Below are positions 8,906 through 17,272 of a stretch of DNA of 64,000 nt, in pieces; positions within the stretch are counted from its first letter, which is position 1; every line of letters begins with the position of its first letter. The position numbers and the translations under genes were made by a program. Below the pieces are notes generated by a model. The model ran no database searches. It saw nothing but the letters and a program-made list of their open reading frames with translations, and was not told the DNA's origin. This stretch comes from Myxococcales bacterium (GTDB lineage Bacteria; Myxococcota_A; Polyangia; Haliangiales; Haliangiaceae): NCBI GenBank assembly GCA_028287115.1, contig JAQBQF010000135.1:1-64000 (forward strand), given 5' to 3'.

Positions 8906-10390
8906 TTAACCGGCAGCGAGAATTGCGGCCGCTTCGTGCTCGACGCTGGTGCCGCGGAAAAACTCCGGCTTGTGACGGCCGTGCAGCTTGACCACGTTCT
9001 CGAACGTGAATTCGCGAAATCCGGCAGCGCTGACGAGGCCGTGCTCTACCAGCTCGTACGCCTCGGCCAACACCGAGCGCATGTCGGTGACGTCCCAATG
9101 GCCGATGTCGGAACCGAACAGCACCTGAAGGCGCGCTCCCATCGGCAGGCTCTTGCCGTCGAGCGCCCAGCCGACGCTCGGATCTTCCGCCTCGCAACCG
9201 AAGAAGAAGTTCGGGACGAAGTGATCGCGAAGATCCTGTTTACGTTCGATCGAGCACCGCGCGAAGTCATCGAGCAGCGTCGTGTCTCGCGGCTCCCAAC
9301 CCGCCTCCGGCACCCAACCGGCGAGCAGAAACAGCCCGCGGCACGACTCCTCGAGCGGACGCTCGAGCAGGCGCACGTAACGCTCGCCGCCGTGCTCGCG
9401 CAGCGCGGCCGAGAGGCGATCGCGATCGAGCTTCTTGGGATCGTAGTCTTCGACTGCTTGGAGATTGCGCTTTTCCCAGTGCTCGATCAGGTCGCCGAAC
9501 AGAGAGCAGGCCCACCCCGCGCCACCTTCGAGTAACGCGATCTGGAGCTCGGGGAATCGAAACGTCACGCCCGACAGGAACAGTGACTTGCAGATCGCCT
9601 CGCCTGCCGCGGCGAACATCCCGAGGTGGTTGTGCACGTAGCTCGACACGGACGTTCGCGTGCCCCACATGCCTGCCTGATGCGCGGTCGGTGACACACC
9701 GAGCTCTACGCAGCGAGCCCAGAACGGATCGTAGTCGAGCTCGCTGTCGACTCCGAAGCTGTCGAGCCATGTCATCGTACGAGCGAGCGCCGGCGAGACT
9801 TGGCCGCGGACATTCGCGAGCGCTTCGATCGGGCGCGGCGCCACGCAGTCGATCACGATCGCCTTGAGGCCGAGCTCACCGATCGCGTAATCGAGCTCGG
9901 CGATCGCCGCCTCGGGCGTCGCCATCGGGATGATCGCGGCGGGCGTCATGCGATCGGCCTGATCGCGAAAGTTGTCCGCGTAGAAGTGATTGATCGCGCG
10001 ACAGACCGCAGATCGCAGCTCCACCGGAGCGGACCTCATGTACGCGCCACCGAGCGTCGGATAGATGATCGCGTAGTCGATCCCGAGCTCGTCCATGTTG
10101 CGGCGGAACAGTGCAGGCGCCATGCAGGCGGCAATGTCGTCGGGCCGCGTCGTCTGCAAACCCCACGGCGGCCTCACGACGCGCCCGGCGCGACGTTCCG
10201 AAGGCGTGAGCTGATACCAGCCGAAAAACTTTCTCAGCGCTTCCTGCGAGCCCGCGGCGAACTGACCACCACCGACGTCGCGTAAGTACTCGAGCATCAG
10301 CGGCTCGAACTCGAGCTGATGGCCGTCGGCATCGATGACCGGATGCGAGAGGCCCGCTCGGATCTCCCGAGACGAGCGGTGGCTGCTCAC
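8906..10390 (-). CDS. Amidohydrolase-2 family metal-dependent hydrolase/decarboxylase
   Basis: A 494-residue TIM-barrel protein of the amidohydrolase-2 (ACMSD-like) family. It opens with [14 protein letters not shown], the metal-binding strand that in this subgroup reads D-x-D-x-H, contains [13 protein letters not shown], and ends with the late [11 protein letters not shown] Asp strand. The family hydrolyses C-N bonds or decarboxylates small acids; the substrate is not predictable. GTG start at 10390 overlaps the mbtH stop by 4 bp (GTGA), so it is translationally coupled and belongs to the NRPS operon. A paralogue lies at 33263-34378. Confidence 0.85.
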   Translation of the reverse strand: MSSHRSSREIRAGLSHPVIDADGHQLEFEPLMLEYLRDVGGGQFAAGSQEALRKFFGWYQLTPSERRAGRVVRPPWGLQTTRPDDIAACMAPALFRRNMDELGIDYAIIYPTLGGAYMRSAPVELRSAVCRAINHFYADNFRDQADRMTPAAIIPMATPEAAIAELDYAIGELGLKAIVIDCVAPRPIEALANVRGQVSPALARTMTWLDSFGVDSELDYDPFWARCVELGVSPTAHQAGMWGTRTSVSSYVHNHLGMFAAAGEAICKSLFLSGVTFRFPELQIALLEGGAGWACSLFGDLIEHWEKRNLQAVEDYDPKKLDRDRLSAALREHGGERYVRLLERPLEESCRGLFLLAGWVPEAGWEPRDTTLLDDFARCSIERKQDLRDHFVPNFFFGCEAEDPSVGWALDGKSLPMGARLQVLFGSDIGHWDVTDMRSVLAEAYELVEHGLVSAAGFREFTFENVVKLHGRHKPEFFRGTSVEHEAAAILAAG

Positions 10391-10596
10391 GACTTCTTGC
10401 CGTCCATCGCGATGCGCAAGCTAAGCGGCCGCATGTCGGTCCACACGGTCTCGATGTGATCGAGACACTCCTGCTTGCTGCCGACCTTTCCCACGCCGCG
10501 CCAGCCGAGCGGCAGCTCGCGCCCGTCCGGCCAAATCGAGTACTGCTCCTCGTCGTTGACGACGACCTGATAACGCGCGTCTTCCGGAATTGTCAT
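10387..10596 (-). CDS. MbtH-like protein
   Basis: A 69-residue protein with the full MbtH signature: N-x-E-x-Q-Y-S-I-W-P near residue 14-23, PLGWR, and the conserved W and P in [11 protein letters not shown]. MbtH proteins bind adenylation domains and are needed for their folding or activity. It is the only copy in the window, so it may serve several of the nine A domains. First gene of a minus-strand operon (mbtH, amidohydrolase, A-T-C NRPS), divergent from the LanB gene. Confidence 0.96.
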   Translation of the reverse strand: MTIPEDARYQVVVNDEEQYSIWPDGRELPLGWRGVGKVGSKQECLDHIETVWTDMRPLSLRIAMDGKKS

Positions 10597-10719
10597 CGAA
10601 CGAGACTATATCACCCGACGTCGCGGGTCGGCGATTCAGGCCGTGCCGGGAAGCTCGATGTGGAAATACGCGGGTGAGCGAGGCCGCATCGATCGTCGAC
10701 CCATGGCTCAGGTCGAGCG

Positions 10720-10747
10720 CTCCCTGATACAATCGTTTGCAGCAGGA
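10720..10747 (+). promoter_or_regulatory. Promoter-like box upstream of the LanB gene
   Basis: The stretch contains TCCCTGATACAAT; TACAAT (10728-10733) looks like a -10 hexamer, 23 nt before the ATG at 10757. AGGA at 10744-10747 serves as ribosome binding site. Nearly the same block, TCCCTGATATAAT followed by GCAACAGGA, precedes the amidohydrolase at 33263. I see no clear -35 hexamer at standard spacing. Confidence 0.5.
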
Positions 10748-10756
10748 TCCTGTTGT

Positions 10757-13700
10757 ATGACGAGCGAGTCGCACCTCCGCGCGGAATTTTTTGTGTTGCG
10801 GACTCCGCTGCTGCCGTTCGACGAGCTGGTGCGCTGGGGCGAGGGACTGGAAGCGGCATCGAGCGGGAACGATCCCGACAGCTTCGAGAGATCGCTCGCG
10901 AGGGACCGCAACCTGCTGCGGACACGCTTGCGAGCGATCTTCGATCGCGCGTCTGTGCGAGAAGCGCTGTTCATCGCATCGCGGTCCTTGAGCGAAGAGC
11001 TGAAGCTGTGGCTCGCCGATCCCGATGGCGAGCGCGGCCACAACGTCGAGGGGGCACTGACTCGGTACTTTTCGCGGATGACCGGACGGGCGACCCCGTT
11101 CGGCTTGTTCAGCGGGTGCTCCGCCGGCGTGATCGGCGAGCGGAGCGAGCTCCGCCTCGAAGGCGCCGAGAAGTACCGCCACCACATCGCGTTCGATTTG
11201 CACTATCTCTGGGACCTCGCATCGCGGATGACCGATCAGCTGCGCGATCGCCTCGTGTTCTATCCGAACAGCAGTCTCCACGACGTCCTCGGCACGGTCC
11301 GCTATGTGCGGTGCGTCGTCGATGGCTCCGCCCGCCGCTACAAGGACCAATCGGAGCTCGACAGCAAGCCAATGGCGCTCGCGGTCGCCGCCGCGGCAAA
11401 TGGCGCGCGCCGGCGAGACTTGATCGATGGACTTGTCGCGGGCGGGCAGACCTCCGAGCAGGCCGCGCAGCTCGTCGACGGTCTCATCGATCGACAGGTC
11501 CTGGTCTCCGAGTTATTCCCGACGGTGACCGGACGCGAGCCTGCCTTCGAGATGGCAGAACGGATCGCCGCGCTCTGCGACGACAGCGCGGAGAGTCTCG
11601 CCCTCAAGCAGGCGTTGGCGAGTCTCGCCGAGATCGAGGCAGCGGCGCCCGGCGTCGACGAGCAGCGCTATCGCGCCGGTGCACGCCCGCTCGAGGTGTT
11701 GCCCGCGCCGATCGATCCGGCCCGGCTCTTGCTCGTCGAGCTCGTCAAGCCGGTCCAGGCGGCCACGCTCGACGAAGCGGTGCTCGACGAGGTCCGGCGC
11801 GGGATCGCCGTTCTCCATCGCCTCGGCACGCCCGACAACTCGCTCCAGCGGTTTCGTGAACGCTTCTTCGAGCGCTACGAACGCGCGGAGGTGCCGCTCG
11901 CCGAAGCTCTCGACCCCGAGACCGGCATCGGTTACGCACCGCCTTCTCCAAGCAACACGGTTCCTTCGATCCTGGCGGGCCTGACCTTCCCGTCTCCCGG
12001 CCCGGGCGGCGCGGCCGCCTACCCGCAGCTCGCGCTCGTGCTGGGAAAACTCGAAGCGGCATGGCGCGACCATCGCACCGAGATCACGCTGGACCCGGCA
12101 GACGTCGACGCGCTCGCACCCGCGGCGGGCTCGTTGCCCGGCTCGTTTATCGTCATGGCGCGGCTCGCGGGACAGCTGACCGACGGCCGGCTCGGTGATG
12201 ATTTCCGGATCAGCATCGAGGCCGGCGGCGGGCCCCCGGGAACCAAGATGCTCACCCGGTTCTGCCACGCCTCTCCCGATCTCCAGCGCTGGGTCGACCG
12301 TCATGTCCGGGAGGAACAGGCGCTCGAGCCCGAAGTAACGCTTGTCGAGATCGTCCATTTGCCGGAGGACCACGCGGACGCGAACATCGTGTCTCGTCCC
12401 CTGCTGCGCGAGTACGAGATCCCATACCTCGGCCGATCGGGTGCACCTCACGCGAAGCAGCTTCCGATCTCGGATCTGACGATCGCAGTCGCAGGTGGCC
12501 GCCTGATCCTTCGGTCGCGCTCGCTCGGGAAAGAAGTCCTCCCTCGTCTGACGACAGCGCACTTGCCGGATCCCGATCGAGATCCGCCGATCTATTGCTT
12601 CTTGGCCGCGCTCCAGAGCCAAGGCGTCGTCGGGCGCCTACGTTGGTCGTGGGGTCCGTTCGCAGGCGCGGCCTTCCTGCCTCGAGTGACGGTAGGGAAG
12701 GCGATCCTGTCCCGGGCCAGCTGGACCCTTCGCGGAGACGAACTCCGCGCGCTCGCCGTGCGTTCGTCGTCGGGCGCGTTCGCGGCCGTGCAGCACCTTC
12801 GTCACGAGCTCGGTCTTCCGCGGTGGGTCGCGTTCTCCAAAGACTTCGACGAGCTGCCGATCGATCTCGACAACGTCCTGAGCGTCGACACGATCCTCCA
12901 TGAAGCTCGCACCGCGGCGGTCCTCAAGCTGAACGAGTTGTTTCCCGCGCCCGAGGAGCAGTGTGTCGTGGGCCCTGAAGGCCGGTTCGTTCACGAGCTC
13001 TTGATCCCGTTCATCAACAAGACCGCGACTCCGCGCCCGAGATCAGCTGCCGGCGCGGGCGAGTCTGCCGCGATCCGCGAGTATTATCCCGGCTCCGAAT
13101 GGTTGTATGTGTCCTTCCATGGAGGTCCGCTCGCGATCGAGCGCGTGCTTCGCGACGTGGTCGGGCCCACCGTGACCGAGGCGACGGCCACCGCAGCCAT
13201 CGATCGTTGGTTCTTCCTGCCGTACGACGAGCCGAGCTTGCAGTTGCGGTTGCGAATGCACGGCGATCCCGAACGCCTGCTCACGCAGGTCCTTCCCGCG
13301 ATCCACGCGAACGCGGCTCCGCTCCTGGCGCGCGACGTTCTGTGGCGCATCGAGCTCGACACCTACCGCCGCGAGGTGGAGCGGTTCGGTGGACCGGAGG
13401 GAATCGTCCTCTCGGAGCGCGTGTTCCACGCCGATAGCGAGGCGGCGCTCGCGATGTTGCGCACGCTCCCCGAGGCCGACGATCGAGCGCGCTGGTCCGC
13501 AGCGTTGCAAAGCGTCGATCGGCTGTTCTGTGATTTCGAACCGGACCTGGCCTCGAGACGAACGATCCTCGGGCAACTGCGAGGCTGGTTATCTGGTGAG
13601 CTGCGCCTCGGCGCCGAGTTCCAGCGCCAGCTCGGCCTTCGGTTTCGGCGAGACCGTCTCGAGGTGGAGCAAACGCTAGACGCGGCTCGGGTCGACACGG

Positions 13701-13933
13701 GACCGCTCGCCCTCCGTTCGCAGCGCCTCGCCCCGATCGTCGACGAGCTAAGAGCCTGCGATAGAGCAGGACGCTTGCGGGCACCGCTGTTCGAGCTGGT
13801 CCGCTCGTTCATTCACCTCAACGCGCTTCGGTTGCTACGCACCGCGGCCAATGCCCAGGAGGTGGTCCTCTACGATTTCCTCGATCGCGTGTATGAGGGA
13901 CGCATTGCCCGGGAACGGCGGGCAGCTCGATGA
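10757..13933 (+). CDS. Full-length lantibiotic-type dehydratase (LanB family)
   Basis: A 1058-residue protein. Residues about 1-720 match the lantibiotic dehydratase N-terminal domain, which in NisB glutamylates Ser/Thr using glutamyl-tRNA: FFVLRTPLLPFDELVRW, then YFSRMTGRATPFGLFSG (about 97-113), the signature segment. From about 780 (EWLYVSFHGG) to the end is the elimination domain shared with thiopeptide dehydratases: SLQLRLRMHG (about 826), YRREVERFGG (about 870) and FIHLNALR (about 1018) hold the Arg, Glu and His positions used for glutamate elimination. Because the second domain is present, this is not a truncated PEARL-type ligase. No RiPP precursor is visible nearby. Start ATG 10757, preferred over an in-frame upstream ATG by the AGGA site. 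Its stop overlaps the MATE start (ATGA). Confidence 0.9.
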   Translation: MTSESHLRAEFFVLRTPLLPFDELVRWGEGLEAASSGNDPDSFERSLARDRNLLRTRLRAIFDRASVREALFIASRSLSEELKLWLADPDGERGHNVEGALTRYFSRMTGRATPFGLFSGCSAGVIGERSELRLEGAEKYRHHIAFDLHYLWDLASRMTDQLRDRLVFYPNSSLHDVLGTVRYVRCVVDGSARRYKDQSELDSKPMALAVAAAANGARRRDLIDGLVAGGQTSEQAAQLVDGLIDRQVLVSELFPTVTGREPAFEMAERIAALCDDSAESLALKQALASLAEIEAAAPGVDEQRYRAGARPLEVLPAPIDPARLLLVELVKPVQAATLDEAVLDEVRRGIAVLHRLGTPDNSLQRFRERFFERYERAEVPLAEALDPETGIGYAPPSPSNTVPSILAGLTFPSPGPGGAAAYPQLALVLGKLEAAWRDHRTEITLDPADVDALAPAAGSLPGSFIVMARLAGQLTDGRLGDDFRISIEAGGGPPGTKMLTRFCHASPDLQRWVDRHVREEQALEPEVTLVEIVHLPEDHADANIVSRPLLREYEIPYLGRSGAPHAKQLPISDLTIAVAGGRLILRSRSLGKEVLPRLTTAHLPDPDRDPPIYCFLAALQSQGVVGRLRWSWGPFAGAAFLPRVTVGKAILSRASWTLRGDELRALAVRSSSGAFAAVQHLRHELGLPRWVAFSKDFDELPIDLDNVLSVDTILHEARTAAVLKLNELFPAPEEQCVVGPEGRFVHELLIPFINKTATPRPRSAAGAGESAAIREYYPGSEWLYVSFHGGPLAIERVLRDVVGPTVTEATATAAIDRWFFLPYDEPSLQLRLRMHGDPERLLTQVLPAIHANAAPLLARDVLWRIELDTYRREVERFGGPEGIVLSERVFHADSEAALAMLRTLPEADDRARWSAALQSVDRLFCDFEPDLASRRTILGQLRGWLSGELRLGAEFQRQLGLRFRRDRLEVEQTLDAARVDTGPLALRSQRLAPIVDELRACDRAGRLRAPLFELVRSFIHLNALRLLRTAANAQEVVLYDFLDRVYEGRIARERRAAR

Positions 13934-15309
13934 GCGATCCAGCAGCGCGCCGGCGAGAGCTCATCCTGCGCGGACCGATCCTCGGCGCGCTCGTTCGGCT
14001 GGGCTGGCCGGTCGTGATCACGAATCAGCTCGTCGTCCTCATCATGCTCATCTCGTCGTTCTGGATGGGTCGAATGGTCGGGACGACCGGCCTCAGTATC
14101 ACGGCGATCATGACGCCCGTGGAGCTGCTCGTGCTGTGGATCCTCGGCACGGTGAGCTACGGCCAAGGCGCGCTCGTATCGCAGTCGGTAGGCGCGAACG
14201 ATGGCCGAGGCATGAACCTCGTCGCGAGCTCGCTGGCGCTCCAGGCCCTGGTGTCGACCGCGCTCGCCCTCGTTGGACTGGCTCTGTTGACGCCCCTCGC
14301 GGAGCTGCTGGCGGGGCAACCCGAGCTGGTCCCCGACCTGAAGACCTACCTCGTGCCGTTCCTGATCTCGATCCCGGCGTTCGGCTTCGGAGACGTCCTG
14401 CTGCAGACCGCGACCGCGAGCGGATGGACGAAGTTCGGGCTGATCCGGATCATCGCGAGCCTTGGCTTCGTGGTGACCGTGACCCCGCTCCTCATGAAGT
14501 TCATGCACCTCGGCGTCGCGTCCGCGCCGGCCACCGCGCTGATCGGCGCCGCGGCGCTCGATCTCAGCATGTGGATGGCGATCCAGAGGCGACGGGTCGC
14601 GCTCGGTCTGGGACACCGCGATCGAACCGCCCGCTTGGTCGACAAGAAGGTCTGGGGGAGGCTGATCGGGATCGGCGCGCCCGTCCAGTTCGGCCGGGTG
14701 GCGACCTTCCTAGCGCAGGTGATCTTGATCCGCCACGTCAGCCAGGAGACCGCCGCGGAAGGTGCCGCATTCGGGCTGTGCTTCCAGGTCCTCTACGTTC
14801 CTTTGATGTTCACGCAGGCGCTCGGCATCGTGAACGGCATCATCGTCGGCCAGAACGCCGGGGCAAGGCAGCCGGCGAGGATCGTATCTTCGATCAAGCA
14901 CGTCGTCACGATCGTGAGCGTCGTGAGCGTGTTGTTGTTCTTCGCTGCTCCGTTCGCGCGACCGCTGCTAGCCTTGTTCTCCAGCGACGATGCCGTCGTG
15001 GACTCTGCCGCACGGGCGCTGCTCGTGATGAGATGGGGCGCGATCGCCACGCCCATCACACAAGTGCTTGTAGGGAGCTACACCGCACTGGGCAAGACCC
15101 GGTTCGCGGGATCAGCGCTGATCGTTTCTCAGGTCGTCGCCGTGATCGTCGCGCTCACGTACTCGGGCTCGCACCTGAACGGCGCGGTCTGGGGATACAC
15201 CGTGTCGCAATGCTTGCCGCTCGCGCTACTCGCGGCGACGTGGTCATGGAGCTTCGGGCGGATTCGTGCCGGACTGGAGCGGGTCGCAGACCCCCCGAAG
15301 GTGCACTGA
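13930..15309 (+). CDS. MATE family efflux transporter
   Basis: A 459-residue membrane protein with about twelve hydrophobic segments in two similar halves, the MatE repeat. Early segment LVRLGWPVVITNQLVVLIM and loop GQGALVSQSVGANDGRGM (about 77-94) are typical. MATE proteins export cationic or amphipathic compounds using Na+ or H+ gradients. The start codon overlaps the dehydratase stop by 4 bp, so the pair is translationally coupled. It is a likely exporter or self-resistance pump for the peptide. A paralogue lies at 52227-53561. The 53 bp to the next (convergent) gene hold no convincing terminator. Confidence 0.92.
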   Translation: MSDPAARRRELILRGPILGALVRLGWPVVITNQLVVLIMLISSFWMGRMVGTTGLSITAIMTPVELLVLWILGTVSYGQGALVSQSVGANDGRGMNLVASSLALQALVSTALALVGLALLTPLAELLAGQPELVPDLKTYLVPFLISIPAFGFGDVLLQTATASGWTKFGLIRIIASLGFVVTVTPLLMKFMHLGVASAPATALIGAAALDLSMWMAIQRRRVALGLGHRDRTARLVDKKVWGRLIGIGAPVQFGRVATFLAQVILIRHVSQETAAEGAAFGLCFQVLYVPLMFTQALGIVNGIIVGQNAGARQPARIVSSIKHVVTIVSVVSVLLFFAAPFARPLLALFSSDDAVVDSAARALLVMRWGAIATPITQVLVGSYTALGKTRFAGSALIVSQVVAVIVALTYSGSHLNGAVWGYTVSQCLPLALLAATWSWSFGRIRAGLERVADPPKVH

Positions 15310-15362
15310 CCGCCGCCAACCTTCGTCGGCCTGCGCCATGACCGAGCACATGTCGCTGTCAG

Positions 15363-16148
15363 CTACATGCGCGAGCTGCTCGACTGCTCGTCGATCACGC
15401 CGGAAAGCCAGGCGGCGAAGCCGCTGCTGTGCTCGTTGACAAAAAAGTGGCCGCCCTCGAATAACTCGCACGTGAACTGCGAGGCTGTCTGTTCTCGCCA
15501 GGCGTAGAGGTGTTCTCGCAGCACGATGGGGTCACCCTGCCCGCCGGCAATGAACAAGGGAACGTCGAGGAGCGGGCCCACCCGCCTCCGCGTCGCGTAG
15601 CTCGCGAGGCAGCAATAGTCGGCACGTAGCCGGGCGACCAAGAGCGGCAGCAACCCCTCCTCTTCGAACAGCTCCGGTGGCGTCCCTCCGAACGAGCGCA
15701 ACACGCCGATGAGGTGATCATCTGTGGCGTTTTCGAGTCCCGAAGGGACCACGTGCTGGGGCGCGGACACAGCAGATGCAACAACGAACAGCGGGGCAGG
15801 CAGACCCATGTCGCGCGCGCTCCGCGCGAGCTCGAACGCGACGAGTCCTCCCAGACTGTGCCCGACGAAGGCGACCGGACTTGTCATCAGCTCGGGAAGT
15901 GAGCTGAGCGCGTCCGACAGGTACTCCGAGAACAGGCACGGGGCCGGCTCGGAGAGCCTCGAATCCCGTCCCCGAGGTCGGTACGCGAAGACTTCGACGT
16001 CTGGCGACACCCACGAAGGCCATTCGCGGAAGAATGCTGCGCCAGCTCCGGCGGGCGGCAAGCACATCAGCCGAAGTCGAGGCGACTCTTGCGGTCGGGT
16101 CCATCGAAACCAGGAGCCCGCCATTCGGGCGTCGCGCCGGTCGGCCAT
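15363..16148 (-). CDS. Type II thioesterase (GrsT/RifR-like)
   Basis: A 261-residue alpha/beta-hydrolase with MCLPPAGAGAAFFREWP (oxyanion strand, about 28-44), the nucleophile elbow FVGHSLGG (Ser about 95), GGQGDPIV (Asp) and EGGHFFV (His). This spacing is that of external type II thioesterases, which remove wrong acyl groups from carrier domains. It is monocistronic, convergent with the MATE gene and divergent from the TauD-like gene. Start ATG at 16148; the internal ATG at 16124 is an alternative. Confidence 0.93.
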   Translation of the reverse strand: MADRRDARMAGSWFRWTRPQESPRLRLMCLPPAGAGAAFFREWPSWVSPDVEVFAYRPRGRDSRLSEPAPCLFSEYLSDALSSLPELMTSPVAFVGHSLGGLVAFELARSARDMGLPAPLFVVASAVSAPQHVVPSGLENATDDHLIGVLRSFGGTPPELFEEEGLLPLLVARLRADYCCLASYATRRRVGPLLDVPLFIAGGQGDPIVLREHLYAWREQTASQFTCELFEGGHFFVNEHSSGFAAWLSGVIDEQSSSSRM

Positions 16149-16210
16149 ATATCGCTGTTGACTCTAGCACCTGCCGACGCTGGTTCCTTGTCGTCGACGC
16201 TCGTGAGAGA

Positions 16211-17263
16211 ATGGGTCCGCGGACCTCGGCCATGACCGCGACAACCTCACGCACGGAGACGTCCGACGAAGTGGTCGTGGAGCCCATGTTCTCCGATCGT
16301 TCGCTGCCTCTCCTGATCGTCCCCGCGGCCGGTGCCGACGTGGGGCGCTGGGCGGAGGCTAACCGTCACTGGATCAAATCGGCACTCGAGAAGCACGGCG
16401 CTCTCGTATTCCGCCAGACGGGGATAGAGACTCCGGAGGCTTTCGAAACGTTCGTGCGCCGGATCTCGCCCGACGTTGCAGATTTCAAAGAGGAGTCTTC
16501 ACCGCGCCATCAAGTGAGCGGCAACGTCTACACCGCCACAGACTACCCGGCGAACTACCCAGTCCAGTTTCATACCGAGTTCTCGTACAGCCATGAATGG
16601 CCCATGCGGCTATTCTTTGGATGTCTCCATCCCTCGGATCAGGGCGGTGAGACGCCCGTCGCAGATACACGCCGGGTCTACGAACGCATGAGCGCGCGGA
16701 CGCGACAGCACTACATCGAGAAGCGGCTGATGTACGTACGCAACTACAACGGCGAGGCGATGGGCGTTTCCTGGCAGAAGGCGTTTGGTACGACGGACCG
16801 CTCCATCGTGGAGGAGCACTTCCGCAACCATCGAGTCGAGTTCGAGTGGGGTGCCGGTGATTCGCTACGCACCCGGCAGTACGGCGATGCCGTGTACATC
16901 CACCCTTCGACCGGCGAGCCCGTCTGGTTCAATCATGGGTTCGTGTTCAATCCGCTCGCGATCGAACCCGAGGAGCTCCGCTCGGCGATCGTGGATTCGT
17001 ATTCCGAAGAAGAATATTCGACGAATACGTATTTCGGCGACGGCGAGAAGATCCCCCAGGAATTCGTCGAAGAGGAACGCGAGGCTTATCGCGCGGTGTC
17101 TGTCGGGTTTCGGTGGCAAAAGGGCGACGTTCTCCTCGTCGAGAACATGCTCGCCGCACACGCACGGGCACCGTTCAAAGGCTCTCGGCGGATCGTCGTC
17201 GCAATGGCCGAGAGGCAGAGCCGGTCCCACGTGAAACCCGTCCTGAATGCCACGGCGCCGTAG
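16211..17263 (+). CDS. TauD/TfdA-type Fe(II)/2-oxoglutarate dioxygenase (SyrP-like)
   Basis: About 350 residues. The metal motif is the His-x-Glu variant in FHTEFSYSHEWP (about 119-130), with GGETPVADTRRVYERM after it and the distal His plus 2-oxoglutarate-binding Arg in ENMLAAHARAPFKGSRRI (about 310-327). This arrangement is typical of SyrP-like enzymes that beta-hydroxylate amino acids such as Asp on NRPS carriers. It sits 9 bp from the converging Gln module, so it may hydroxylate a carrier-bound residue (inference). The start is uncertain: ATG at 16211, 16232 or 16288; the region upstream of 16211 overlaps the thioesterase on the other strand. Confidence 0.87.
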   Translation: MGPRTSAMTATTSRTETSDEVVVEPMFSDRSLPLLIVPAAGADVGRWAEANRHWIKSALEKHGALVFRQTGIETPEAFETFVRRISPDVADFKEESSPRHQVSGNVYTATDYPANYPVQFHTEFSYSHEWPMRLFFGCLHPSDQGGETPVADTRRVYERMSARTRQHYIEKRLMYVRNYNGEAMGVSWQKAFGTTDRSIVEEHFRNHRVEFEWGAGDSLRTRQYGDAVYIHPSTGEPVWFNHGFVFNPLAIEPEELRSAIVDSYSEEEYSTNTYFGDGEKIPQEFVEEEREAYRAVSVGFRWQKGDVLLVENMLAAHARAPFKGSRRIVVAMAERQSRSHVKPVLNATAP

Positions 17264-17272
17264 CGGAGCACA

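Noticed and set aside
10605-10610. TATAGT on the minus strand as an mbtH promoter
   Set aside because: Only 8 nt from the start codon with no -35 partner; too weak to list.
10597-10756. Possible RiPP precursor gene upstream of the dehydratase
   Set aside because: No short frame with a start, ribosome site and Ser/Thr/Cys-rich core was found in this gap.
13851-15341. Open frame of 496 codons overlapping the MATE gene in another phase
   Set aside because: Arg/Ala/Gly-rich and lacks membrane segments; the MATE frame is clearly the real one.
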